Below are positions 27,457 through 37,949 of a stretch of 64,000 bases of DNA, piece by piece (position 1 is the stretch's first letter; every line of letters begins with the position of its first letter). The stretch covers positions 2,604,001 to 2,668,000 of the forward strand of contig JAMSLZ010000004.1 of assembly GCA_026027325.1 (NCBI GenBank). Reading direction: 5' to 3'. The notes below the pieces were generated by a model. The model searched no databases. It was not told where the DNA came from and worked only from the letters and a program-made list of their open reading frames with translations. Made by a program: the position numbers and the translations under genes. Source of the DNA: Actinomucor elegans. Taxonomy: Eukaryota > Mucoromycota > Mucoromycetes > Mucorales > Mucoraceae.

Positions 27457-27529
27457 GCTTCCTTGGCTCAGTCGGTAGAGCGTTAGTCTCATAATCTGAA
27501 GGTCGTGAGTTCGATCCTCACAGGGAGCA
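27457..27529 (+). tRNA. Elongator tRNA-Met (anticodon CAT)
   Basis: 73-nt cloverleaf without intron. The acceptor arms GCTTCCT and AGGGAGC pair with one G-U. The D-arm is GCTC…GAGC, the anticodon loop contains CTCATAA with anticodon CAT, and the T-arm is GTGAG TTCGATC CTCAC with discriminator A. Overall it closely resembles fungal elongator tRNA-Met rather than initiator. The internal A box (TGGCTCAGTCGG) and B box (GAGTTCGATCC) provide the Pol III promoter. It decodes AUG within proteins. Confidence 0.93.
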
Positions 27530-27531
27530 GC

Positions 27532-27538
27532 TTTTTTT
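27532..27538 (+). terminator. Pol III terminator of tRNA-Met
   Basis: A run of seven T residues beginning 3 nt after the tRNA 3' end, as expected for RNA polymerase III termination. Confidence 0.8.
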
Positions 27539-27777
27539 ATTTGTTTTGCGTGAGTTCCTTATTGTACTGTTGTTTCAGGTACACGCAGATTTGTGTGTCG
27601 TGTGCAGAGCTATATATTTTTAAAGTAGATGGAAATAAGTTTATACAAAAGATTATATATGGGATAAAAGGATGTCTTTTATTGTTTTCCATTTCATTTG
27701 GTATTTATAATTGATTGAAGGTAACACACAAGTCTGTGTGTACCTGACATGTGCGTAACCTTTTAATTAGTATAAAT

Positions 27778-28073
27778 TGTGCTGAACTAAGACCTCGCAC
27801 ATAATAAGTTCCGTCTTAAAACATAATCATCATCATAATGTACTCCATTAACAAATATATCTCAACAACCGCCTTGTACAAACAATATAATTCTGCATCC
27901 GAGGTCTTTGTATATACTACTAATTATATACCCGACAATAATATATATAGAGCCTGATTTCATATCTAAAGAAGTTCAGTTAACGAAGAATCATCTTTTA
28001 CCTTTCTATACAATAAACCATTAGAAGGATTTTAATTGTATTCTTATAACGTTTTTATATATTCTTTATAACA
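27778..28073 (+). repeat. Solo LTR of the Ty3-A family
   Basis: A 296-bp copy of the Ty3-A LTR in plus orientation (TGTGCTGAAC … TTTATAACA), with no internal element. It is flanked by 5-bp repeats TAAAT (27773-27777 and 28074-28078), so it arose by LTR-LTR recombination after a normal insertion. I count about seven substitutions relative to the Ty3-A LTR, so it is older. It lies about 250 bp downstream of the tRNA-Met gene. Confidence 0.95.
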
Positions 28074-28718
28074 TAAATATCAAGTAGAATGCAAAATGAA
28101 TAAAGATCATCTTTTATCTCTTGATTACACTTTTATATAAATCTATGTCGTATACACGCTTATATTCACAGGCTATACATACGACATGTCTCAATTAAAG
28201 CTATCTAACTGCGTAACTGATTGACCTGTCAAATAGGTTTCGCCAGCCAAGCAATCACGCATAATCAATTAAGCTTCTAGATCGATTCATCATCACTTGT
28301 CATTAGCATTACTCATCAGTAATAATACAAGAACCAATACAAGAACAGTACGTTTACTTGTATAAACTAATTCTACCGTAACTTGCAAGTAATCGGCTAA
28401 ACATGAATTATTATTTCATTCATTCATTCTCATCATCAGTGTAATGGACATAACTACTGTACATAGAATAGTAATAGAAGTGTACCTGAGTAGTTAACTT
28501 GTGTAATCGTGACTAGTTATATTTACTCTATGTAACCACTACCCAGCCTATTAATAACAGAAGACTAACAGTGGTAGAATAAACCTCTCTTGTTTTCTAT
28601 CTCATTAATTAAACACGTACTTAACTAATTACTAACATCTTAGGAAGCATTCGAAGCTCATATATCAAGCCATACAGATCAATCAAAAGCTTGCACAGGG
28701 CATTCGTATTACAGAACC

Positions 28719-28749
<31 letters not shown>

Positions 28750-30656
28750 GCTTTCATAAATGCTTTTTAGTAACATGCATTGCCTTAAGATGAAAAATAC
28801 ATCATAGTAAATTTATATACTCTCAGACAAATTGAACCTAAGTTGTTGAAAAATTATACACAAAAAAAAAAAAGCTCTATACACGCTCCATGAAAAGCGC
28901 ATAATATGAGAAGTTGAATCAGAATATTGCCCTAAGATTTGTTTTATAAAAATTGCAGGTCCTATTTGAATGTGTTTCTTTCTGATGGAAGATATTAAAA
29001 CAGGTTTTTTTTTAGTACTAAATTGCATTAGAATCGAACTAAGGCTCAACTAAACGCTGCGATGTTAGACCTAGATGAGCCGACATCTTTCGATTTGATT
29101 CAGAGCTCATACCTGAAGGGGCTGATTTTTTTTTAAAAAACATGGTTTTCAAAAACGACAAATACAAATCAAAATTTTCGGCACAATGAAAGTTGGAGAG
29201 CTCTATTCTTGTTATGATATGCGCGCTATGAATCAACAATCAGTTGAAAATCGAGCTATATCTACGAAACTTTTAAAGTATTTTTTACTTGAATTAAAAG
29301 CTATGAAAAAGTGTCTATTGGAGAGTACATAGCTGGTTTTGTATATACTTTGTACTTCAAAGGTAGTTTATGATTTCAAGGACAATCATCGGGAATCCCA
29401 TGGATAGATGTTAAACCCTCACTAATCAATAAAATAAAGTAATGTATTGATCAGTTGTAAGACCAAAGGTTAGCGTCATGGTTATAGTATTTCGTAGATG
29501 CACTATGCAATGAGTATAGTAAGTTATTCATGATTGAATTATACAAGTTCTATAACTAAATAAAAAGTAAATGATTGTTTCAAAATGCGAACCCACTTGG
29601 TTTTTGGAGACAGCTAATTCCTGTTCCATTTGGTTTACGTTTATTAACCCTATTTACTTTGAAAAGCGCGCTTTATTTTCTCTATTTCCCGAAGATCATA
29701 GTTTTTACCCGATTTGTAGATCAAGATGGGATTTTATAGTTCCAGCAATTTCCATCGAATTTAGTATGAAATCAGGGCCCTGTACTCCCATAAGATTATG
29801 AAAAGAACGCCTTTGTATCCATTATGTCATATCAAGTGATACGCGGTAAGCCTGAATAGTCGAAATACTATATTAACCTAGAATTATACTTTTGATTTTG
29901 CAAAATGTATCAAAAAGTCAAGGTCTAATATGTTCAGAATAGCAAGTTTTCCCTTTTTTAGTTAAATAAATATACACGTTGTAGTTGTAGAATTAATGAA
30001 AGTAGTAGAATTAGGTCCCTTGTTTCAAATAAAAGTGGGAAAACTGTGTAAAATAATAGCCGATATATCCCGACGTGCCACTTTCAATACCAGTTTAAAT
30101 ACCCCACATTTTTCTATTAAGCTTTCCTATTGTTTACCAATCCGAGGAAAACTATTTAATGATAACTTGTAAGGCATACCAAGTATCTTTCTTTGCCCGT
30201 CAAACAACTTATCATATTCGACTTGTTTACTTATAGAAATTGAACTTTAAGGTGTGTATGTTGCACAGTTCTTCCGGAATCATGGATGTGATTTTTCCTA
30301 TTAAGGTTCTTTCCTTTCTACAGGAAAATGCGGGGAAATAACATACCAGGTCCCATTATTACGGGTTAGTAACAGTAAAACGAAGTTTATGTGCAATTAG
30401 TATAGGGTTTCAAATACTTGGAATAACAAACTATTTTGTTCATCCTATCCATATATAACTGTGAGAGCAAGAACTTCGAAACCTAATTGATATTTCCTGC
30501 GTTTTCCTTTATAGAAGAACTATAGTACTTGCGAGGTGGTGGTGGAGAGAACGAATAGAAGTTGAAGGGGCACTTAATATTAGGCAATTTACTCAGCGAT
30601 GCTTTTATGGATAAAGTTTAGCCTACTATTTGAATCACATCATCCTCGCTGATCAT
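28074..30656. other. Long AT-rich intergenic region
   Basis: No ORF with coding character on either strand. A 26-T run lies at 28724-28749. A 9-bp inverted repeat (ATGTCGTAT at 28145-28153, ATACGACAT at 28179-28187) is the only structure I noted. The last 200 bp presumably hold the promoter of the sugar-transporter gene. Confidence 0.5.
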
Positions 30657-30660
30657 TGAG

Positions 30661-30668
30661 TATAAATA
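30661..30668 (+). promoter_or_regulatory. TATA box of the sugar transporter gene
   Basis: TATAAATA 57 bp upstream of the ATG at 30725, followed by a pyrimidine-rich leader (ATCTCTTTCTTTTTAG), a layout typical of fungal promoters. Confidence 0.5.
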
Positions 30669-30724
30669 CACAAGCTTACAGTTCTTTGGATCTTTACTTA
30701 TCATCTCTTTCTTTTTAGTTATAT

Positions 30725-32589
30725 ATGACAAACCAACAAAATACGAAAGAGTTCAATCATCGTGATGAATTTGATAATACAAGTATTGGTCAAATAGATA
30801 AAGAACCCAAGGACTACCCATCCAATCGAAATGAATTTAGAGAGCTTCATGGCGGTAATAATGCTAGTGGTATCTCTGGTATTATCAAGAATCCTTATGT
30901 TTTTGGTACTGCTATATTCGCTTCAATCGGTGGCGTCTTGTTTGGTTACGATCAAGGTGTTATTTCAGTAGGTTTGATTTTATTTTTTCAAACCGTTTAA
31001 CTGACATGCTTTTTAGGGTCTGCAAACTATGCCAGATTTTCTCGAAACTTTCCCAATGAATTATACACAAACTGGTTTCATGGTCTCAATTCTGGAACTA
31101 GGTGCCTGGGCTGGATCCTGGATCATAGGTTACTTTGCAGACAAGATTGGCAGAAAGCATTCTATAGTGTTAACTACATTAGTATTTTTATTGGGCAGTG
31201 GATTACAAGGAGGCGCACAAAATATTGGGATGCTGCTGGCTTCTCGATTCATTACTGGTATGGGTGTTGGTGCACTTAGTTTATTAGTGTAGGTTACTAT
31301 TGATCAACTATTGTCATCGTATCATTAATGTATTACTTATTTTTAGTCCACTCTATCAATCCGAGATTGCTCCTCCCGAGATTCGTGGGTCTCTCATTTC
31401 TTTGCAGCAACTGGCTGTTACATTTGGAATCTTGGTTTCATTCTGGATCGACTATGGCTTCTCTCATATCAGTGGTCCTGTTGCATGGCGCGTACCTCTC
31501 TGTATCCAGATTGTATTTGCTCTTATTCTTGGTGTTGGCATTCTCTTTTTCCCTTATTCCCCACGTTGGTTGATGGCCAAAGGCAGAGATGAAGAAGCCC
31601 TTGCTGTTATTTCCAAGTTACGTCGCTTGCCAGAAAATCATCCCTTGATAATTGAAGAATGGAGAGATATCAAAGCTACTGTTGAATTCGATAATCACCT
31701 TGAGCGTCAAAGATACCCTGAACATGTTGATAATGGCAGTAAAGGTCGTATCATGATTGAAATTTTAGGATATCGTGATTTGTTCCGTAAGGGTACTTTC
31801 AACCGTCTTTGCATCGGCTGTTTTCTCATGTTTTTCCAACAATTCAGTGGCATCAATGCCTTGATTTATTACGCTCCCAAGATTTTCAAAAACGTTGGTT
31901 TGACTGGTGATTCTGTTTCTCTTTTAGCTACAGGTGTTGTTGGTATCATTAATTTTGTCTTCACTTTCCCTACTGTCTTTTTGCTGGATATCATTGGACG
32001 CAAGACTGCTTTGATGGTAGCTTCCGTTATCATGGCTATTTGTATGGTTGTCGTTGCTATTATCACTGCCCTTTTCCAGCACGACTGGTCCAATCACACA
32101 AGAGAAGCTTGGGTTTCGGTTGCCTTTATCTATATCTTTATTGCTAACTTTGCTTATGCTTGGGGCCCGATTGCTTGGGTTATTCCTGCGGAAATATTTC
32201 CCTTGAGATCTAGATCAAAGGGCATGTCTATTTCTACCTCTGCCAACTGGATGTGTAATTTTATTATTGGCCTTATTGTTCCTATTATGTTGGAAACCAT
32301 TACCTATGGTACTTACATTTTTTTTGCTGTATTCTTAGTCTTGTCGTTCTTTTTTGTTTGGATTTTTGTGCCTGGTAACTGTCTTTTTTATGTGTTCTCC
32401 TCTTGATATATCCACTCACTGCTGTTTATAGAAACTAAGGGCCGTACTTTGGAAGAGATGGATGAAATATTTGGAGGCCAATCAGCTATCCATGATGCTC
32501 AAATCATGCAAGAAGTACAAAACAAGATTCATCAACTGCGACCTAATGCAATTTTAGGTAACACGACACAAACCTCCAAAGCAGTATAA
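30725..32589 (+). CDS. MFS sugar (hexose-type) transporter
   Basis: Four exons by eye: 30725-30967, 31017-31288, 31347-32374 and 32432-32589 (introns 49-58 bp, GT-AG), giving 566 aa. It is a 12-helix proton/sugar symporter-type carrier expected in the plasma membrane. Sugar-porter signatures are present: GGVLFGYDQGVISG in TM1, FADKIGRKHS in the TM2-3 loop, GMGVGALSLLVPLYQSEIAP across intron 2, SPRWLMAKGRDEEA after TM6 (the usual PESPRWL is PYSPRWL here), FFQQFSGINALIYYAPKIF in TM7 and VPETKGRTLEEMDEIFG after TM12, the last joined across intron 3. The N-terminal 55 residues are hydrophilic and cytosolic. The substrate cannot be fixed from sequence; hexose is the best guess. Confidence 0.92.
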
Positions 32590-33688
32590 GTTTTAGCCTT
32601 TACAATTCATTATACACTATACATATGTATACTCTTTTATCATATTACGTATTTGCGTTCTATAGTAGCGTAACAATAATTGTATTGTTCTTAATAATAA
32701 ATGTCGGTACTTTCGTTTGTTTACGTTCAGTTCACGATTTACTAATAGCTTTTTCTGCGAAAATCATTACGTTTCTTAATACAAATACAGCGGCCATTAG
32801 CCCATTGAATAATATAAATGAACAGCTTTCATAGGGATTTAGCAAGCTTAGGGAAACAAAACAAGTTTGTTTACCATGTCTGTTCTTTGCAGATTTTAGT
32901 AAATACAGCGGCTCAGCCTAAGCTAGAAAGCTAGTTGGTTGCACGATTTGACCGAGATCTGTCGAGATCAACCAATGTATAAAGCTAGTTTCTATGAAAT
33001 ACATCTAATTGATAATTAAAGATGGACAGATGCAATATTCTGTTTTAGTTATAGTTAAACAACAATGCCAACAGATGCAGCAGGCTCATTCTAAACAAGT
33101 ACTGTTTATCAGATACGACATTAAACTGGGATCAGTTGTGAGATGTATAAATCAGTAGAAGGTGTCTGCATGAAATACGCATAATGTATTGCTTATTATC
33201 CTTTAAATATATTAAGATTATTGTACCTTTGACAAATGATAGGCTTAATAAAAATATAATTGTTCATTAGAAATGTATCATCGTCATTGGATGAGATACT
33301 AAACTGAGATTAGTCGGTGAATGTGAATTTTGATCAAGACAACTATTTTGAAGCGTAGTCGATTGGTAAAATACTTGAAGGTATGCATATGATCCTAAAA
33401 GTGGAAATACCTTTGAATTATCGGCATATTTAAAAAGCGAGGGGGAAAACAACAGTTTCATCATTCGAGTGAATTCAATTGGTAAACATAGAGTATTTTG
33501 TACATCAGTCCTGACACGAATTAGCATATCTGTGAAAATCAGAAACTCCGAATTCCTTTTTACGTGCAGCGTATACTCTGTGTACATCATTAGGCAAACC
33601 GTTTGACAAGCAATAAAGGATTCCCATATTGAGTTGAAAAGCTATTTATTATTATTATTGTCTTTCTAAAGATGTCTGATCTAATTGA
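32590..33688. other. Intergenic region with copies of a degenerate dispersed repeat
   Basis: No coding sequence I trust; the 107-codon minus ORF at 33267-33590 has no recognisable features. Three copies of a decayed repeat motif occur at 32941-32963, 33108-33136 and 33287-33316. Confidence 0.5.
32941..33316 (+). repeat. Degenerate dispersed repeat, three copies
   Basis: Copies at 32941-32963, 33108-33136 and 33287-33316 resemble the consensus ATCAGATGCGACATTAAAC followed by YGAGATCRGTC. Conserved-looking flanks continue for tens of bases (…ATGAAATACGCAT…TATTG…). The family recurs at 46.1, 53.6-54.9 and 60.8-61.1 kb. Confidence 0.55.
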
Positions 33689-33960
33689 TTACGCTATCCA
33701 TCTACATATTTTGTAAGTTTTATTGAATTTTTCTGCCGAGGCTGTATCGCTGCTCAGATCAATGGTAACAGGACCACTATTAGGAAAATGTGTATCTTTC
33801 AACTAGGGTAGGTATGAGTATCTTATTCAACAAATGAGATAAGAAAAAGTACCTGTATTAATAACGCTCCAGCTGAATGAGCATTCTCCAAATGCTGTTG
33901 ATTCACTGAGTCGAAAGGAATTAGAAAAGCGCCAGATATAATCATCCAAGTTATAGGCAT
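33689..33960 (-). CDS. Possible small two-exon gene, 73 aa
   Basis: Minus strand: exon 33960-33853, a 50-bp GT-AG intron (33852-33803), exon 33802-33689. The splice keeps the frame and gives 73 aa starting MPITWMIISGAFLIPFDSVN, a short hydrophobic segment that could be a signal anchor, followed by a polar region. It lies just beyond the 3' end of the LMBR1-like gene on the same strand and could also be transcribed as part of that gene's 3' region. I do not recognise it. Support is only the coherent splice and frame. Confidence 0.3.
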
Positions 33961-34035
33961 TATGAATAACAAGAAATAATAAATAAAGAAAGAAAAGCAA
34001 TTTTTCTATTTTTAAGCGTATTTATAATATATAAT

Positions 34036-37000
34036 CTAAATATCATCAAATATATTATCATTAAACCGAGCGAATGGAGACACATTACTGTTGGGTTGAC
34101 GATTAGCAGCTGCCAAGAAGGGATTAGGCGACTCGTATCCATTCTGATCTACAATATTTCGACCATAAGGACGATGATTCTCATTAATAACAGGTCTTCC
34201 AAATACACGTCCCCCTCCGGTGGGTGGAGATGAAGGTCTTTCTAGCTGTGGTGTTGGCAAAGGTCGTGCTTGCTGTGGTGTGGATGCAGTTTTCGTCGAA
34301 CTAAATAATCCTCCTAGTTTATGTTTCATACTACCACCAAATGACGCCAGGTTTGGTTTCAACTTCATAGAGTCACCTTGTTCATTATTGTTGACTGTAT
34401 AAGAAGAAGCTGAAGAAGGTGGGCTAGGCTCATCATGGTATCTTTCTGGCGTACTGGATCGACTGGCACTAGATAAGATCTCGTCTACGCGTCTATCACG
34501 TTCAGAACGAATCAAATTTGGGTCGGGCGACAGGGCACGATTATAACGTTTATTGGTATATTCCTACTGAAATCAGTTCCCATGCTGTTTACTATGTATT
34601 TGCAATCGACTTACTCTGTTACGCGCACTATTTGTACTTACCCTAGCGCTTGGGTTGATTTCACGTTCTTTTAATCTTCGCTCTAGTATCGTCTGTCAAT
34701 ACTACGGACATATGCATTGGGGGGCGTATTACCTTCTTTAATGAGTTTGGCACCTTCTTCATAATCAGCATCTACAAGTCTGCCATCATTGGCTTCAGTG
34801 TCGTCGTGGTTATGTATATCATCGTCCTCGCTGTTCTGATAAGGGCTTTTGATACCACAGAAACCAAGGCATCGACCTTGTATATTGAAAAGCAAAGAGA
34901 GAGATGGAATCAAGATAATGATAGGGAACCAATCAGCAAACGCACCAAGAAACTTGATCAATTCAGCTTTCCCCATAAACTAATATATGTTTTTTAGCGC
35001 ATCTGATATAGTCCATTATACACTATCTTACAGTAGTGAATACAGCTTTGCTGACGCCTGGAGCATCTACTGCCAAGTTGATATAATTATAACACAACGG
35101 CGCCCTATAGTATAACAATGAATACACATCGTGACAGGGCAGCAGCATACCTACATCATTTTACACATATAACCAGTAAACCACAGCAAACTATTCTCGT
35201 CTGTATGATGGTTAGGGATAAGTAAGTATAGATTGAAGAATCTGATTTTGAACAGTGATGAATAAACACAGATACACATGTACATGAGTGTAAAGAAGGC
35301 CATAATCTATATCCATTGTCAGTATTAAACCGAAAAAGATGATTTAGTAGTTACCTCCAAAGCAGCATAGTTGGTTCCGCAAGCATTCAACGCGTAATAT
35401 ACAATAGAAATAATGGCAGGTCTTCTTACATTAAATACCAGTTCAGACCAAATGATACAGACACTAATCAAAGAAAAGGTGATGGCCAAAAATTTGTTGA
35501 GATTGGGTGCAATACGAAGCATCCACCACCATTCTATAGACTTGTATTTAGCTATACTACAAAAAGTTATTTACAAGGATTTACCGATGGAAGATTTAAA
35601 TTTGCTCCATTTCGTTTGCACCTTTTTCGATCTTAACGTTGAAGTGAACAGTCTGTGTGTAACCGTAGTTTTGCATTAATATAAACTCTTGTAGGCAATG
35701 AAATTGAAAGCTTACCGATCTTTTTTGTCCTTGTTGCTTATGATGTCTTGCAAATAGAAGGCTTCATTTAGCAAATTTTTCCATAGTCTATATTTCATCA
35801 TAAGTAAAATCCTTTGTGGATTGATAATAAACTTACGCGTTTTTTCTATCCTTCATTCGAATAGCCAAAATCATCCTTCTTGATAGCTTGACTAAATAAT
35901 CCTCAGTTAAATCTCTTGGAATCACAATGGAATTATCTCTTTCCGCAAACGCCTCATGAAGTACAAAAGGAAATCTTCGGTTCATGACAGTGATACAGTG
36001 TCTAATCTCTGGTGCTTCCATCATGGCACGTTTTGATATGGCATTCATGGTCTAAACGCGAGTTGATTAGTAGCTGTATTGGCTGAATAACAGATGGTTT
36101 ACCTTGGCCAATTCATTGAATTCGATCTCACTATCGATACACTCTTCTTTTAGTTTAGCAGCATTGGCATATTGTTGATGTAAATGACGGTCGTAATCAC
36201 CAGAATACCATAAGCTTCGGGGCACTGATACCAATCCATAACCCATAAACACAATTACCAAAAACAAACCCCAGCTATTAGCAGCAGCCATTACATAACT
36301 TTGAATGCCCTCCCTAAATTATAGCATAAGCTATCCAAGTCGTTTTATAGTCAACACTTGCATACCTGGTCGTTAATCCACTACCAAACACCAAGTAGAT
36401 CAAACCAAAGATACCTATAACCACATAGATGGAATAGAACCGTAAATTAACTTGCACTGCTGATTTAAGTCGTTTAGCAATAGAAAATTCGCCTGTATTA
36501 ATATAGGCTTGCATCATTGGTATCATCATCCTATTCATATAATTGTTTTAGTTGTGGTCCTTTTTTTTTTTTTTTTTTTTTTTTCCTCTTTCAATAATTA
36601 TTTTAGCTTTACCATGTTAAGCAGAATGAAGTCCAATAGATAACACGCCAAGCTACAAACAGAAAAGATTGAGACACATAGGCGAACGGTACTCGTCCCT
36701 TTTTGTCGTCATGTACAGTCTATAATATGCAAAGGGTTAATAAGTCACGCGGGAAACTTGATTCAATCGTTTCATATAGGTTACAGATGCTAAGTCCAGT
36801 GGTAGTAAAAAGACAATCCAGAATGGAAAGAACCAACCAATGGTACAAACAAGCGTAACATACCAAGGTTGACGTTTGATATTACCATATCTCGATAACA
36901 ACAAGATAACTGCGGTGAATAATAACGAAGAAACAAGTATTAATGGTAACCAATCGCTATGATGAACTGTAGGCGGTTCTACCGGAATGTTTTCGTCCAT
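34036..37000 (-). CDS. LMBR1-domain multipass membrane protein (LMBRD2-like)
   Basis: Thirteen exons by eye, minus strand: 37000-36749, 36719-36613, 36530-36366, 36313-36103, 36051-35837, 35787-35716, 35631-35585, 35551-35355, 35306-35155, 35104-35032, 34979-34733, 34682-34642 and 34563-34036. They sum to 2307 bp (768 aa; animal LMBRD2 is about 700). Family landmarks in order: PWYVTLVCTIGWFFPFWIVF then LLPLDLAS; VAWRVIYWTSFCLTWMMIPM; LLNEAFYLQDI; IEWWWMLRIAPNLNKFLAI; LISVCIIWSELVF; MCICVYSSLFKIRFFNLY; GRCLGFCGIKS. The last 200 residues are Ser/Pro-rich and cytosolic. LMBRD2 proteins sit in the plasma membrane and have been linked to GPCR signalling in animals; the fungal role is unknown. Exons of 47 and 41 bp make it easy to mis-annotate. 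Confidence 0.88.
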
Positions 37001-37688
37001 TTTACGTAAAGAAAAAAAAAAAGATATTCGAAACGGGCTGATGTGTCTGACTGATATTTTTGGGATTTATGAGGTCACTTGTCAAGTAGACTTTTGTTAT
37101 GCGCACACCTATTCGTTGTTTAGTGCATTTCTGTCAGGCTTGAAAGATTCTTTTATAAGAACATAAACCGTAGAATCAAAACCACGCGTTTTTTGTTGAG
37201 GAAAGCTTGATCGCAGCACATATCTTGAGTCTTAATGAAGACAATCCATGGTAGCTGTATCTAGTAATCAAAACATACTTGTAGCTGAAGTATGCACAAT
37301 CGTTTTGTGCAGAAAATCATTTTATATTTAGAGTCTCAAAATATTAGCACTTTCAATATAGAACTATAAAAGTCAAACCTTGTTCTCTTTTATATTTTAC
37401 GTTTGAAGACCATTATTGTTCTATGTTCGTTAATGATTTAACGATGCCATAGGCTTTGTTCCACAGCATGGACCTAATGGGACTTCATAACTTATTTTAT
37501 AGATAGCAAAGTACAAAAGAAACACCAAATTTATACATAGAAAGGCAGTACTTAAGGTGTAAATATACACTAGGCGCCTAAACTGTTATCTCTATCATTA
37601 GAGAAATGATACAAAAGTACATTAACATCATATCTATTTCTTGGGTTTTTATTGGTCATTGAAAGAATAAATATAATCCTGCCTGCTG
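37001..37688. other. Intergenic region upstream of the LMBR1-like gene
   Basis: No ORF of note. It should contain the promoter of the minus-strand LMBR1-like gene (ATG at 37000) and runs up to the left end of the CACTA element at 37689. Confidence 0.5.
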
Positions 37689-37949
37689 CACTATGGGAAT
37701 AATTCAAGTGAATTTCAAGTTAACTCGCTTTGTAGGAGAATCGTTGTCGTTTTGAGTGAATTCAAGCTAACATGCAATCCACTTGGAATTCACTTGAAAA
37801 ATAGGTCAAGTTGAGATTCACTTTAAATTTACTTGAAAGGTAAATTAACCTTCAATCACTTTACATTTAAACAATTTTCAGATGAACCTTAATCACTTGT
37901 ATTTTAACCTTTTCGTAAATATTAGCTATGTATAGATAATATAAAAAAA

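Noticed and set aside
27301..27714. Short ORFs on both sides of the tRNA gene
   Set aside because: They overlap the tRNA gene or its terminator region and have no recognisable content.
28145..28187. 9-bp inverted repeat with 25-nt loop
   Set aside because: Isolated in AT-rich intergenic DNA, no repeated copy nearby; could easily be chance.
33267..33590. 107-codon minus-strand ORF
   Set aside because: Overlaps a degenerate repeat copy; no motif or splice context.
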